Positions 50,755 to 60,392 of a DNA stretch of 60,459 nt are shown here, piece after piece. The translations under genes were made by a program, and so were the position numbers. Where the stretch lies: assembly GCA_903864265.1 (NCBI GenBank), contig CAIPFN010000243.1:1-60459 (forward strand), in the 5' to 3' direction. The DNA is from an uncultured Bacteroidales bacterium. Lineage in GTDB: Bacteria; Bacteroidota; Bacteroidia; Bacteroidales; UBA4417. Positions within the stretch are counted from its first letter, which is position 1. Each line of letters begins with the position of its first letter. The notes under the pieces are model-generated. The model did not search any database. It saw nothing but the letters and a program-made list of their open reading frames with translations, and was not told where the DNA came from.

Positions 50755-50812
50755 CTTGCTAAATAACAGGGCTGATCTTCTTTCTGCCGGATAAAGAAGT
50801 GCCGCGTTCAGA

Positions 50813-50856
50813 GTGCCGGGTTCCGTATTTCCGAACAGGAATATGGAATCCGGCAC
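50813..50856 (+). other. Long near-perfect hairpin in the mreB-mreC intergenic region
   Basis: GTGCCGGGTTCCGTATTTCC-gaaca-GGAATATGGAATCCGGCAC; mismatches are G-U wobbles in the + strand RNA plus one bulge. Confidence 0.75.
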
Positions 50857-50916
50857 AGGAACATACGCCTGATAAAAATTCAACTAACACCGTATATAAA
50901 CGACACCGTAGACGAA

Positions 50917-51756
50917 ATGCGAAATATCCTGGTTTTTCTTATCCGGTATCACTTTCTGCTGTTGTTCCTGCTGCTTGAAATTTTTTCGGTTACCCTGCTG
51001 GTAAACTCAACATATTACCAGAGTTCAGCCATACTCAAAGCCGGGAGCCGGGTTACAGGCAGCTTTTATAACAGCATCAGCAATGCCACCGATTACCTGA
51101 AACTCCGGACTACCAATGAGCACCTGGCTAATGAAAATGCCCTGCTCAGGCAGATGAAAGGAGTGTCGTTCCTGAAAAACGACACCAGCAGTTTCTGGAT
51201 AAACGACACCCTGTACAAACAGCAGTACAAATACATAGTTGCGAAAGTGGTACTCAACACCGTGGGAAAACGCAACAATTATATCATGCTCGATAAGGGC
51301 AGCCGCAGCGGCATACAGAAAGACATGGCCGTTATCACCTCCAATGGTATTGTGGGTACCGTGGTAACCGTTTCCGAAAATTTCAGCTGGGTCATGAGCA
51401 TGCTGAACAAGCACACCCGCATCAGCGGCCGGATCATGAAAAATAACCAGATGGGCACCATCGTATGGAATGGCATCGATCATTTGTACGGCACCTTAAC
51501 GGACATTCCGGCTCATGTTAAAATATCCAAGGGCGACACCATAGTCAGCAGCGGCTATTCCTATATATTCCCGGCCGGTTTAATGATTGGCACTATTACC
51601 GATTTCAGGGTCGAGCAGGGAGAACATTTTTATACCATCCCTTTCAGGTTCAGCGTCGACTTTAATGCCCTGCAATATGTATATGTGGTAAAAAACCTGA
51701 TGAAGGACGAACAGGAATCGCTCGAAAAAAGTATGGAAGGGGTCAAGGATGAATAG
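50917..51756 (+). CDS. mreC: Rod shape-determining protein MreC
   Basis: MRNILVFLIRYHFLLLFLLLEIFSVTLLV; LDKGSRSGIQKDMAVITSNGIVGTVVTVSENFSWVMSMLN. Confidence 0.92.
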   Translation: MRNILVFLIRYHFLLLFLLLEIFSVTLLVNSTYYQSSAILKAGSRVTGSFYNSISNATDYLKLRTTNEHLANENALLRQMKGVSFLKNDTSSFWINDTLYKQQYKYIVAKVVLNTVGKRNNYIMLDKGSRSGIQKDMAVITSNGIVGTVVTVSENFSWVMSMLNKHTRISGRIMKNNQMGTIVWNGIDHLYGTLTDIPAHVKISKGDTIVSSGYSYIFPAGLMIGTITDFRVEQGEHFYTIPFRFSVDFNALQYVYVVKNLMKDEQESLEKSMEGVKDE

Positions 51757-52267
51757 GCTGGTCATTAATAATATTTTCAGGTTTATTCTACTGGTCCTTA
51801 TCCAGGTGCTGGTCATGAATAAGGTAAATTTCTACGGGTTCCTGAATCCCTACATCTATATTCTTTTTATCCTGCTGCTACCCTTCGAAACTCCGGGCTG
51901 GCTATTACTGCTTTTGTCATTTCTGATGGGTTTCACAGTGGACTTGTTTACCGGAACCCTGGGCTTACACGCGGCAAGCAGCGTATTTGCCGCCTTCGTA
52001 AGGCCCATGATCATCAAACTTGTTGGCGAAAAGCCGGACTACGACATCACCACCCAGCCTAAACTCCAGCAAATGGGGCTAAAATGGTTTATCGCCTATG
52101 CTTTGCTGATGACCTTCGCTCACCATTTGTTTTTAAATATGCTGGATGTATTCAGTTTCGACGAAATCTGGCAGACTCTTCTGCGCATCCTTGTAAGTTC
52201 ACTCTTTACCTTCCTGTTCATCATGTTGTTCGAATATATTTTCGCACCTAAAAAAGCGAAGGCATAA
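51749..52267 (+). CDS. mreD: Rod shape-determining protein MreD
   Basis: Overlaps mreC; multi-TM, LLSFLMGFTVDLFTGTLGLHAASSVFAAFVRP. Confidence 0.85.
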   Translation: MNRLVINNIFRFILLVLIQVLVMNKVNFYGFLNPYIYILFILLLPFETPGWLLLLLSFLMGFTVDLFTGTLGLHAASSVFAAFVRPMIIKLVGEKPDYDITTQPKLQQMGLKWFIAYALLMTFAHHLFLNMLDVFSFDEIWQTLLRILVSSLFTFLFIMLFEYIFAPKKAKA

Positions 52268-52401
52268 AAGACATTTGTGAGGGCTTTATTATTCACCGGG
52301 TACCTAAGAGTCTCCCGTGATCAGATATTTTAGTTTCATTATGATATCACATAATCAAAAAGCTATATATTTGAGCAGAATTATACCTCAGTCAACATAC
52401 T

Positions 52402-52878
52402 ATGAAACAGAAAATCATTCTCCTTATACTGATTGTGATTTCATTTTGGGTAACATCAACATCTCTTTCTGCAAAGAACCCACCCGAAAAGGTTAAAATC
52501 GAAATCACCGAAGCTTTGAAAACATGGAATGCAGCAGCCAAAAGTGCAGATGCAGATCAATGCATGGCCCTGTTCGATGATTCCGAAAACATTATGTTGA
52601 TAGGCTCTGACAAGGGAGAAATCAATAAAGGTAAAACCCAGGTTAAAGCATGGCTTTCACAACTTTCCGGCTTTGCCGGTTTCTCCTGGGAAATGGACAG
52701 CATCACCATTGATTCCAACGGCAAAACCGCCTGGGTATTTGTCGAAGGCACTATGATTGTTGAATTTAAGCAGGGAGGAATTCGAAGAACGTCTTACCGC
52801 TTTACCGGCATCCTGGTTAAGAAAAAAGGCGAATGGAAATGGAGATTGTTTAATGGCTCCATACCCAGGGGCGAATAA
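52402..52878 (+). CDS. Secreted SnoaL/DUF4440-like (NTF2-fold) protein
   Basis: Signal peptide; LKTWNAAAKSADADQCMALFDDSENIMLIGSDKGEINKGKTQVKAWL...WKWRLFNGSIPRGE. Confidence 0.8.
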   Translation: MKQKIILLILIVISFWVTSTSLSAKNPPEKVKIEITEALKTWNAAAKSADADQCMALFDDSENIMLIGSDKGEINKGKTQVKAWLSQLSGFAGFSWEMDSITIDSNGKTAWVFVEGTMIVEFKQGGIRRTSYRFTGILVKKKGEWKWRLFNGSIPRGE

Positions 52879-52927
52879 CGGAATTATTTGCCAATAAACT
52901 CTTAATATTAATCTAATCCGAAGAGCG

Positions 52928-53461
52928 ATGAAAATAAAATTAGTATCTACAATCCTTATCTTTTTTATTACTTCAAATTATATCTTCTCACAGGATATCA
53001 ACCAGGTGGTTAAATTGCCAAAGCTTACTGTGGAACAAAAATGGGAAACGGCCGAGGGAAACCTGGTGTATTTTGTTATTTCCGGTATAAGCTATGCGAA
53101 ATCCAAGGGTGAGACTCCTGAAGATTACGGAGCCTGGACAGGCACAATTGGTTGCCCTTACTGGCAGTCGATGGATTCGATGAGCCCGGCAAAATTCGTT
53201 CAGGAAATATCGGCCAATAAACAACAGTTTAGAGGTTTTCAAATGGAAATCCTGGAAGCAAAAAAAACGTTTGTAAAAGGAAGGATGAAAGGATACGGGA
53301 ATGACCTGGTTACCATGTACAATATGGGTGGCGTGACAGAGGATGACTATACACGCTTTTTTAATAAAAAATGGGAGACCATTGCACGCTGTGTCGGCTT
53401 TGAATATATGCAGGAAAAAGACGGGGATTGGGTTTATTTTACTGTTTCTGAGAAGAAATGA
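52928..53461 (+). CDS. Secreted protein of unknown function
   Basis: Signal peptide MKIKLVSTILIFFITSNYIFSQ. Confidence 0.65.
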   Translation: MKIKLVSTILIFFITSNYIFSQDINQVVKLPKLTVEQKWETAEGNLVYFVISGISYAKSKGETPEDYGAWTGTIGCPYWQSMDSMSPAKFVQEISANKQQFRGFQMEILEAKKTFVKGRMKGYGNDLVTMYNMGGVTEDDYTRFFNKKWETIARCVGFEYMQEKDGDWVYFTVSEKK

Positions 53462-53486
53462 TGCCTGTACTAGGCGTACAGGTGAG

Positions 53487-53550
53487 ATGACAAAGAATAA
53501 AAATGAATGGAAATGGAGATTGTTTAACGGATCAATACCCAGGGGGGATA
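53487..53550 (+). pseudogene. Fragment duplicating the 3' end of the 52402-52878 gene
   Basis: aatgaatggaaatggagattgtttaacggatcaatacccagggg closely matches ggcgaatggaaatggagattgtttaatggctccatacccagggg at about 52828-52872; no upstream body. Confidence 0.75.
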
Positions 53551-53635
53551 ATTGGCTATTTCAACCGCTAAAACACCCTGGAGTTCTTAAAAATAAGTTT
53601 TCTAATCAAGTTTTAACGCCAAAAACCGTTTCACT

Positions 53636-54133
53636 ATGAAAAAGGCTTTTTACTCCATAGTTGTGGCACTGATACTGCTTACTTCGTGCCAGCCAAAAAC
53701 TGATACTGTTCCTTTTGATAAGGTTGCTGCAAAAGAAGATTTGACTAAGACGTTAGACACGATGTATGCGGCATTCCGCGACAGGAATATTAAAACATTT
53801 TTATCGTTAATGGCCGATGATGGCCTTTTTTGCGGAACAAGCCCCAAAGATATCTGGGACAAGGCTACCTATGCAAAACTGATGTCAGCCATGCTTGCTG
53901 ATACCTCCTTATCCACCGGAATTAAGGTCGACAGGCGTGAAATCCGCTTTGATACGGATGGGAAGTCCGCATTTGTAATTGACCAGTTCTTTTTTGAATG
54001 GAACAAACGAATTCCCATTCGCCATACAGTTCATTTCATTAAGAGCGGAGAGGCATGGAAATGCGATTTTCTGAGTACCGCTCTTATCCCTAAGGATGAG
54101 GATTTTGAAAAGATTTATAATGCAGTGAAGTAA
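53636..54133 (+). CDS. SnoaL/DUF4440-like lipoprotein
   Basis: Lipobox LLTSCQPK; LDTMYAAFRDRNIKTFLSLMADDGLFCGTSPKDIWDKATYAKLM. Confidence 0.75.
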   Translation: MKKAFYSIVVALILLTSCQPKTDTVPFDKVAAKEDLTKTLDTMYAAFRDRNIKTFLSLMADDGLFCGTSPKDIWDKATYAKLMSAMLADTSLSTGIKVDRREIRFDTDGKSAFVIDQFFFEWNKRIPIRHTVHFIKSGEAWKCDFLSTALIPKDEDFEKIYNAVK

Positions 54134-54140
54134 ATTTGAT

Positions 54141-54515
54141 TTAAATCAAATCGGCTATTTTCTGAAACGCATCATCATCCTTAATAACATAATACTCGGC
54201 ACCTTTCTGTATGGTCTGAGCGGCAATGCCATAGCTTTCCTGGCTCGAAAGCATAATGAAGTGGGTGTTTGGCAGGTATTTACGGATTGCTTCCAATATT
54301 TCCAGTCCATTGGCGGCATCTTTCTTCACAGTATTCATATAATAATCGAGAATCACCACATCCGGATTCTCCGAAATATGCTGCAGACAATCTTCGCCGG
54401 TACTGAAGACACTGATGTTGTGTGCTACTTTTCGGGTTAAAAAATCCGACAGGGCTTCAGTCATCATTTCGTCGTCGTCAACTATAAATATCTTTTTGGG
54501 TTTAGAGAATTCCAT
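54141..54515 (-). CDS. Stand-alone response regulator receiver protein
   Basis: KIFIVDDDEMMTEAL, DVVILDYYMN (phospho-Asp), IMLSSQ, YYVIKDD. Confidence 0.92.
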   Translation of the reverse strand: MEFSKPKKIFIVDDDEMMTEALSDFLTRKVAHNISVFSTGEDCLQHISENPDVVILDYYMNTVKKDAANGLEILEAIRKYLPNTHFIMLSSQESYGIAAQTIQKGAEYYVIKDDDAFQKIADLI

Positions 54516-54556
54516 ATCTTTTTAGGTTTAGACAAATGTACTGTTTTTTACTAGAA

Positions 54557-56734
54557 TTATTCGCCGAGTTCGCCTAATGCCCTCTCAATTTTCCTCTTCA
54601 GGTTGACTACTGTTTCTCTGATTAATTCTACTTCAGATCCGTCCCTGCACAATCGCTCCAGTTTTAGGGCAATGTCTTTGGTTTCAGTCATGCCCATCAT
54701 GATCCACTTGGTTTTAAATCCGTGAACCTGGTTGGCGATCTCTTCAAAATCATTGGTCAGGAGAGCGGTATTAATTATTTCAATCAGACCGGGTGCGCTG
54801 GAAGTAAACATGCTTATGTACTTCATGATACGCGTTTTATCCCCTTCGCAGAATTTAACCAGATAGGCCATGTCGGTAACTCCGGGCGGTTTCATTTTTT
54901 GAACATTAGGGTTCGCTTCCTTATTTGCTTTCAGCGTGATATTCAGAACCTGGGCAATACCAGTTATCAGTTGTTGAGGGTTGAAGGGTTTTGGGATATA
55001 GGAATCCATTCCGGCCGCCTTACATTTATCAAGATCGGTACGCAGCACGCTGGCCGTTAAAGCGATGATGGGTGTGTCCCTGACCGGACTGTCAAAATTG
55101 GCCCGGATAAATCGCGTGGCATCAAATCCGTTCATCATTGGCATTTGAACATCCATGAGTATAACATCAAAAGGCATCTTGCCAACTAAATCAATGGCTT
55201 CCTGCCCGTTTGCTGCTTCAAATATTTTAACTTTTGCTTTTGATTTCAGCGTATCGCGGGCAACAATACGGTTGTATTCGTTGTCGTCGGTAATCAGAAT
55301 TTTCAATCCGTCCAGAATACTTCCATCCACACTTTGTTCCAGGGCCAGGCGCTGTTCCAATCGTTCAGCAGAACCATTTTCAAACTCTACGATAAATGAA
55401 AATGTTGTCCCGGAGCCTTCCTGGCTTTCAATATCAATGTGGCTTCCCATCATTTCAACCAACTGGCGTGAGATGCTTAATCCTAATCCGGTACCGCCAT
55501 ATTTCCGGGTGTCGGAAGTGTTCGCCTGTGAGAAATTCTCAAACACCGATTGTAGTTTATCTGCCGGAATCCCTATCCCGGTATCAACAATAGCAAAGCG
55601 TATCCCTTTGTATTCCTTGGATACCTCTATGGAAACGCTGCCTTTTTCCGTAAATTTTATGGCATTTCCTGCCAGGTTAATAAGTACCTGGTTCAAACGG
55701 GCAGGATCACCCATCACAATATCAATTCCACCCGAGTTTATCATGGTGATGAGTTCTATGCCTTTTTCATCAGATCTCTGTCGAAGTGTTTGCTTCACCT
55801 GTTCCAACAATTCGTTTAGGGAAAAGTCGATATGTTCCAGCTCCATTTTACCGGCTTCAATCTTTGAAAGGTCCAGGATATCATTAATAATATGAAGCAG
55901 GTTATCGCTCGATTTTTTGATTCCTTCCATATAAAATCTCTGCTTTATTTCAAGCGGTGTATCCAGTACAAGACCAGTCATTCCCATCACGGCATTCATG
56001 GGGGTGCGGATCTCATGACTCATATTGGCAAGGAATTGTTGTTTGAACTGCTCTGACTTTTCGGCTTTGGCCCGATGGCTTTCGGCTTCGTCTTTTTGTT
56101 TCCTTATTTCGGAGGTGGCAACTTCTATTTCTGTCTCCAGTTCTTCCTGGCGTTGTGTGAAACTTGCAACTCGCCAGCGGTTATAAACAAAAATAAAGAT
56201 TAATACGATCAAACCATAGGCTGTGCGAGCCCACCAGGTTTGCCACCAGGGCGGGGTAATTTTAAAGTTGTAGGAGCTGATTTTGCCAAAATCGCCATTT
56301 ATCAATCGGGCCTTCACCTGAAAGGTATATTCTCCTGGATCCAGCTTCCTGTAGTTTGCTATTCTTTCGTCAGAAGGAACTGACCAGGTTTTATCGTAAC
56401 CAAGCAGCTGGTAGCTGAATAGTACATTCCCCTGTATATTGAGGTCGGTGGTTCCGTAAACCATAGCGACCTGGTTCACATTATAAGGGAAAACTATGTT
56501 TTTGGGCAGGAGCATGAAATTCTGAATGCTGTCAAATTTAAGTTTCCCCAGGTTGACATTTGCTTCAGGAAGCAACCATTTTCTTCCTTTTCGGATGGAA
56601 TCCTGCAAACTCCGGTAATCGATTTCCTGTTGAAAAATATTCAGTTTGGTAATGGAAACATGGGGTGGGTTTTTCACTTCAAGCAGGCGCTCCACATTTA
56701 CCGAGCCCGTCATTTCCTCATTGCTGAACCACAT
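54557..56734 (-). CDS. Hybrid histidine kinase part (Y_Y_Y-TM-HisKA-HATPase-REC-Hpt) of a split sensor
   Basis: YQLLGYDKTWSVPSDERIANYRKLDPGEYTFQVKA, NMSHEIRTPMNAVMG, DTGIGIPADKL, ILMDVQMPMMNGFDATRF, ANQVHGFKTKW. Confidence 0.92.
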   Translation of the reverse strand: MWFSNEEMTGSVNVERLLEVKNPPHVSITKLNIFQQEIDYRSLQDSIRKGRKWLLPEANVNLGKLKFDSIQNFMLLPKNIVFPYNVNQVAMVYGTTDLNIQGNVLFSYQLLGYDKTWSVPSDERIANYRKLDPGEYTFQVKARLINGDFGKISSYNFKITPPWWQTWWARTAYGLIVLIFIFVYNRWRVASFTQRQEELETEIEVATSEIRKQKDEAESHRAKAEKSEQFKQQFLANMSHEIRTPMNAVMGMTGLVLDTPLEIKQRFYMEGIKKSSDNLLHIINDILDLSKIEAGKMELEHIDFSLNELLEQVKQTLRQRSDEKGIELITMINSGGIDIVMGDPARLNQVLINLAGNAIKFTEKGSVSIEVSKEYKGIRFAIVDTGIGIPADKLQSVFENFSQANTSDTRKYGGTGLGLSISRQLVEMMGSHIDIESQEGSGTTFSFIVEFENGSAERLEQRLALEQSVDGSILDGLKILITDDNEYNRIVARDTLKSKAKVKIFEAANGQEAIDLVGKMPFDVILMDVQMPMMNGFDATRFIRANFDSPVRDTPIIALTASVLRTDLDKCKAAGMDSYIPKPFNPQQLITGIAQVLNITLKANKEANPNVQKMKPPGVTDMAYLVKFCEGDKTRIMKYISMFTSSAPGLIEIINTALLTNDFEEIANQVHGFKTKWIMMGMTETKDIALKLERLCRDGSEVELIRETVVNLKRKIERALGELGE

Positions 56735-58842
56735 GGTTCCGTCGTCGTCGAACGAATACGAAACGGTGTAAACAAGAAGCCATCATCGGGGCCGAATTGT
56801 GTCCGCTTTCCTTTTTGAATGCAATTTAATTTCCCGTTTAATATCGCCCAGATCCGTCCTTTCTGATCTGTTTTCAGGAATTGCTGCAATCCTAATTCCG
56901 TTATATCGGCACCTGTTCCTATTTTCAGATCCCCATCATTGTGTAGTTTGAAACTCTTGCCATCGTAGGCTACAATTCCGGCTCCCATATATGAAATGAA
57001 TAAAGTGCCGGCTGCATCCTCCACAATCGCATTAATACCAATAGAACCATGTTTTGTGAGGATACTGTCTAACACTGGAAACCTGTAAAAGTACTTTCCG
57101 TCAAATTTTGCCAATCCACTGTTATTTCCCCCGATCCAGATGTTCCCTTTTGAATCGCAGAAAGTTGTATTTACACTGCCCATACTTTTCAATGATGAAT
57201 TTTCACCATAGCCTATCAGTTTATCTTTTTTCAGCTGCAGTAATTTGTAAGTCCAGGATGAAAACCAGATATCCCCGTTTACTCCTTTTCCTACATTTCC
57301 AAAACATCCCCAACCCGATTTGCCGTCAATCAGTACTGATTTTATTTTATCGCCTTCTATTACCCCTATTCCTTCGCACCAATTGGAGAACCAAAGCCGG
57401 CCCAGGTTATCTTTGGCAACGCCATTGGTTTTAAAGCCAATCCCGCAATAAGTCACGGCCTTGTCGTTTTTGAGCCAGGTATATTTTTCCAGGTTTAAGA
57501 TGAGCCGGTTATTCTGGCCTATACTATAAACCCCTTGTGTGCCGGGTATAGGAACATAGTGAAATTCTGATATCCTTAACCTGTTCATCTGCGATCCCAG
57601 TGCCCAGATATTGTGATCCGGATCGATTGCCAGTTTTACAATCGCAGTCTCGTTCAAGCCAGCATCCCTGTCAATTTTTTCAAACTTATTTCCATCAAAA
57701 AGCAATAACCCTGATCCTATGGTTCCTATCAGAAGTTGATTCTGATCTGTTCCTTTCAAACTCATTATAGGGGAAGACATTTCCGGCCCAAAATCGTACA
57801 CGGTTAAAGTGTCATTACTTATCGAACTAATCCCGGCGGGGTAATGCCCACACCATATTTTACCGTCAGCAGCTGCATAAATAGCGTAAACATAGGTTGA
57901 TGACAATCCTTCTTCCTTCGAATAGTTTACAAAGGTTTGCCCGTCAAACTTCAGGATCCCACCCGCTTCGGTGCCAAACCACATATTCCCTTTAGGGTCT
58001 TCTTCTATTGCACATATACCCATATATTTGATGCCCTGTTCCTTCCCGTAGTGCAAAAAGCCTTTCCCGTTATAGCAAAATATTCCATCTCCGCGCGTGC
58101 CAAACCACATTTGCCCTTTCGAATCTTTAAACATGATGTAAACATCCTGGTCAGTAAATCCTTCCTTCTTGAAAAAAGTATAGAAATACCTGCCATCAAA
58201 ATAGCCGGCTCCATTAAAGGCGGACCATACATTTCCCAGGTTGTCGGTTTTAATGTTAGTAGCGGCAGTTAAAGCTCCCTGGGCGGCACCATACGATTCC
58301 ATATAGTCGCCCTGTATATGCGAAATCGCAAGCCCGCTGGCTATCCATGCTGATCCATCCTTACTCCAGCAAATATCCTGGGCACGCTCATCGATATGCT
58401 GAATATCGTACATGGCAGTTTCGGAATGTTTTAAGGGATTCATCTTTTTAAATGTCGGATACCCGGCAAGCTTCACTCTCGGCCTGGCCAGGGTGAAAAC
58501 CGGCTCTTTGGTTTTTTTTAAGCTACGCCCCTTCACTCCTGTTTTCACAGTTACTTTAACATTATTCAGAAACCGTTTCCCAGGACACTGGGTTTCGCTG
58601 ACCTTTTTTAGCGGGATGTCTTTTGTCTTTAACGAATATTCAATATAGGAGGTATCTGTATATTCCACAACCGAATCAGGGATAAGAATCGGGTTAGGCG
58701 ATAATTGCGATGCATTGGCATTGTCAGAGCAAACAACAGTACCGTTTGAAACCTTACAAACAGTGGCTGACTTGTTTTTGTTTTCGTGTGAGCATGAAAT
58801 GACTCCGATGCAAAGGAACAAGAATAAATAAACGGAACGCAT
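56710..58842 (-). CDS. Two-component regulator beta-propeller sensor part of the same split sensor, with lipoprotein-like N-terminus
   Basis: Repeated KDSKGQMWFGTRGDGIF / EDPKGNMWFGTEAGGIL / CDSKGNIWIGGNNSGLAKF motifs (Reg_prop); N-terminus VISCSHENK. Confidence 0.9.
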   Translation of the reverse strand: MRSVYLFLFLCIGVISCSHENKNKSATVCKVSNGTVVCSDNANASQLSPNPILIPDSVVEYTDTSYIEYSLKTKDIPLKKVSETQCPGKRFLNNVKVTVKTGVKGRSLKKTKEPVFTLARPRVKLAGYPTFKKMNPLKHSETAMYDIQHIDERAQDICWSKDGSAWIASGLAISHIQGDYMESYGAAQGALTAATNIKTDNLGNVWSAFNGAGYFDGRYFYTFFKKEGFTDQDVYIMFKDSKGQMWFGTRGDGIFCYNGKGFLHYGKEQGIKYMGICAIEEDPKGNMWFGTEAGGILKFDGQTFVNYSKEEGLSSTYVYAIYAAADGKIWCGHYPAGISSISNDTLTVYDFGPEMSSPIMSLKGTDQNQLLIGTIGSGLLLFDGNKFEKIDRDAGLNETAIVKLAIDPDHNIWALGSQMNRLRISEFHYVPIPGTQGVYSIGQNNRLILNLEKYTWLKNDKAVTYCGIGFKTNGVAKDNLGRLWFSNWCEGIGVIEGDKIKSVLIDGKSGWGCFGNVGKGVNGDIWFSSWTYKLLQLKKDKLIGYGENSSLKSMGSVNTTFCDSKGNIWIGGNNSGLAKFDGKYFYRFPVLDSILTKHGSIGINAIVEDAAGTLFISYMGAGIVAYDGKSFKLHNDGDLKIGTGADITELGLQQFLKTDQKGRIWAILNGKLNCIQKGKRTQFGPDDGFLFTPFRIRSTTTEPCGSAMRK

Positions 58843-59163
58843 AATTTTTACCTTTCGCTAATTCAATGTGTGCAAATTATCCGCTGGTGTTACGGAAACG
58901 ACTGATAGTACCTGCCCCCGGAAGGAGAATGTAACTGAATTAAAGACGGTGGAACTAACCGGCTTACCTTCATGTGAAAGTGCAGCGGTATGATTCGTAA
59001 CTGAGGTTGTGTCAATACAAATTTAGCATTAATTATCGAATATATATTAAATGCTGGTTTTAATATGTGTACAATCCGTGCTTCAGCTTTATAATTTGCA
59101 GTAGGAAGCCCCCGGCTTATCATATTCCTTTTCTTAAAAAAAACATCAGAACTAAAAAAAATA

Positions 59164-59171
59164 TACTTTTG
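59164..59171 (+). promoter_or_regulatory. Putative -7 element TACTTTTG upstream of the TlpA-like gene
   Basis: Matches TAnnTTTG about 27 nt upstream of the ATG. Confidence 0.5.
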
Positions 59172-59198
59172 CACGAAATTAACCCATAAAAATTCAAT

Positions 59199-60308
59199 AT
59201 GAAAAGATTACTTACCGTCAGCCTCATTCTTGCTGTTTTATTCTCTGTTATATCATGTAATACGAAGAAAACAGACGGATACACCATCGAAGGCACTATT
59301 TCAGGCGCCGATACAGGATGGGTTATGCTGAAAAAACGCAGCGAAGGGAAAATGATCACTTCAGATTCAGTAAAGATTAAAGATGGCAAATTCACCTTTA
59401 CCGGCAAAGTGGAAATGCCCGAAATGGTTTACCTGAAACTGAAAAACACGGATGGCGCCCTGCCTTTCTTTCTTGAAAACGCTGCCATTACTTTAAAAAC
59501 CTTTGCCGACAGCATCGACAAATCGGTAGTTACAGGTTCGAAATCGCAGGATATGTATGTGGCATACCTGAAAGAAACAAAGGTGTATGACCTTAAACTG
59601 GAGGAACTCTACGGCCGCGACATGAAAGCCAAGGAAGTGAAGGATACCGCAGCTGTAAAAACCCTGGAGGCTGCTTACGATTCTGTTGAAAGTGCTCAGT
59701 CGCAGTTTACAAAAGAATATATTTTGAAAAACGGTAAAAGCGTTGTTGCTGCTTACCTCGCTATCAGCAACGCCTATGCTTACTCCCTCGATGAGTTGAA
59801 AGCTATCAACAAAGCTTTCGACCCTGCCATTGGTAATTCATCCTATGTCAAAACGCTGGCAGAACGCGAAACCATTCTTGGCACAGTTCAGCCGGGTCAA
59901 ATGGCTCCCGCTTTTACCATGTTTGATACAGTCGGGATGGATATCAAACTAAGCAGTTTCAAAGGCAAGGTAGTCCTGGTCGATTTCTGGGCCTCCTGGT
60001 GCAGTCCCTGCAGGGCTGAAAATCCAAATGTCGTTGCAGCATTCAGGAAATATAATAACAAGGGATTTACTGTTTTAGGTGTCTCACTCGATACGGATAA
60101 ATTGAAATGGAGGAATGCCATTGCAAAAGACGGGCTTACATGGACCCATGTGAGTGATATGAAAGGCTGGTCAAATTCCGCAGCAAAACTTTACGGAGTG
60201 ATGTCGATCCCGGCCAACTTCCTGATCGATAAAGAAGGTAAGATTATTGGCAGCAGCCTTCGTGGCAAGGACCTGGACAAAAAACTTGAAGAAGTAATGG
60301 GCAAATAA
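59199..60308 (+). CDS. TlpA/AhpC-type thiol-disulfide lipoprotein with N-terminal DUF4369-like domain
   Basis: Lipobox FSVISCNTK; GYTIEGTISGADTGWVMLKKR; VVLVDFWASWCSPCRAENPNVV (CxxC). Confidence 0.93.
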   Translation: MKRLLTVSLILAVLFSVISCNTKKTDGYTIEGTISGADTGWVMLKKRSEGKMITSDSVKIKDGKFTFTGKVEMPEMVYLKLKNTDGALPFFLENAAITLKTFADSIDKSVVTGSKSQDMYVAYLKETKVYDLKLEELYGRDMKAKEVKDTAAVKTLEAAYDSVESAQSQFTKEYILKNGKSVVAAYLAISNAYAYSLDELKAINKAFDPAIGNSSYVKTLAERETILGTVQPGQMAPAFTMFDTVGMDIKLSSFKGKVVLVDFWASWCSPCRAENPNVVAAFRKYNNKGFTVLGVSLDTDKLKWRNAIAKDGLTWTHVSDMKGWSNSAAKLYGVMSIPANFLIDKEGKIIGSSLRGKDLDKKLEEVMGK

Positions 60309-60325
60309 TTTCAGCTCATAAAAGG

Positions 60326-60363
60326 AAAAAGGCCCGGAATCTGATAGGATTCCGGGCCTTTTT
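60326..60363 (+). terminator. Strong intrinsic terminator after the TlpA-like gene
   Basis: Perfect 16-bp stem AAAAAGGCCCGGAATC...GATTCCGGGCCTTTTT. Confidence 0.93.
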
Positions 60364-60392
60364 AATGCCATGACTTTCATCCGGCCGCTGTA

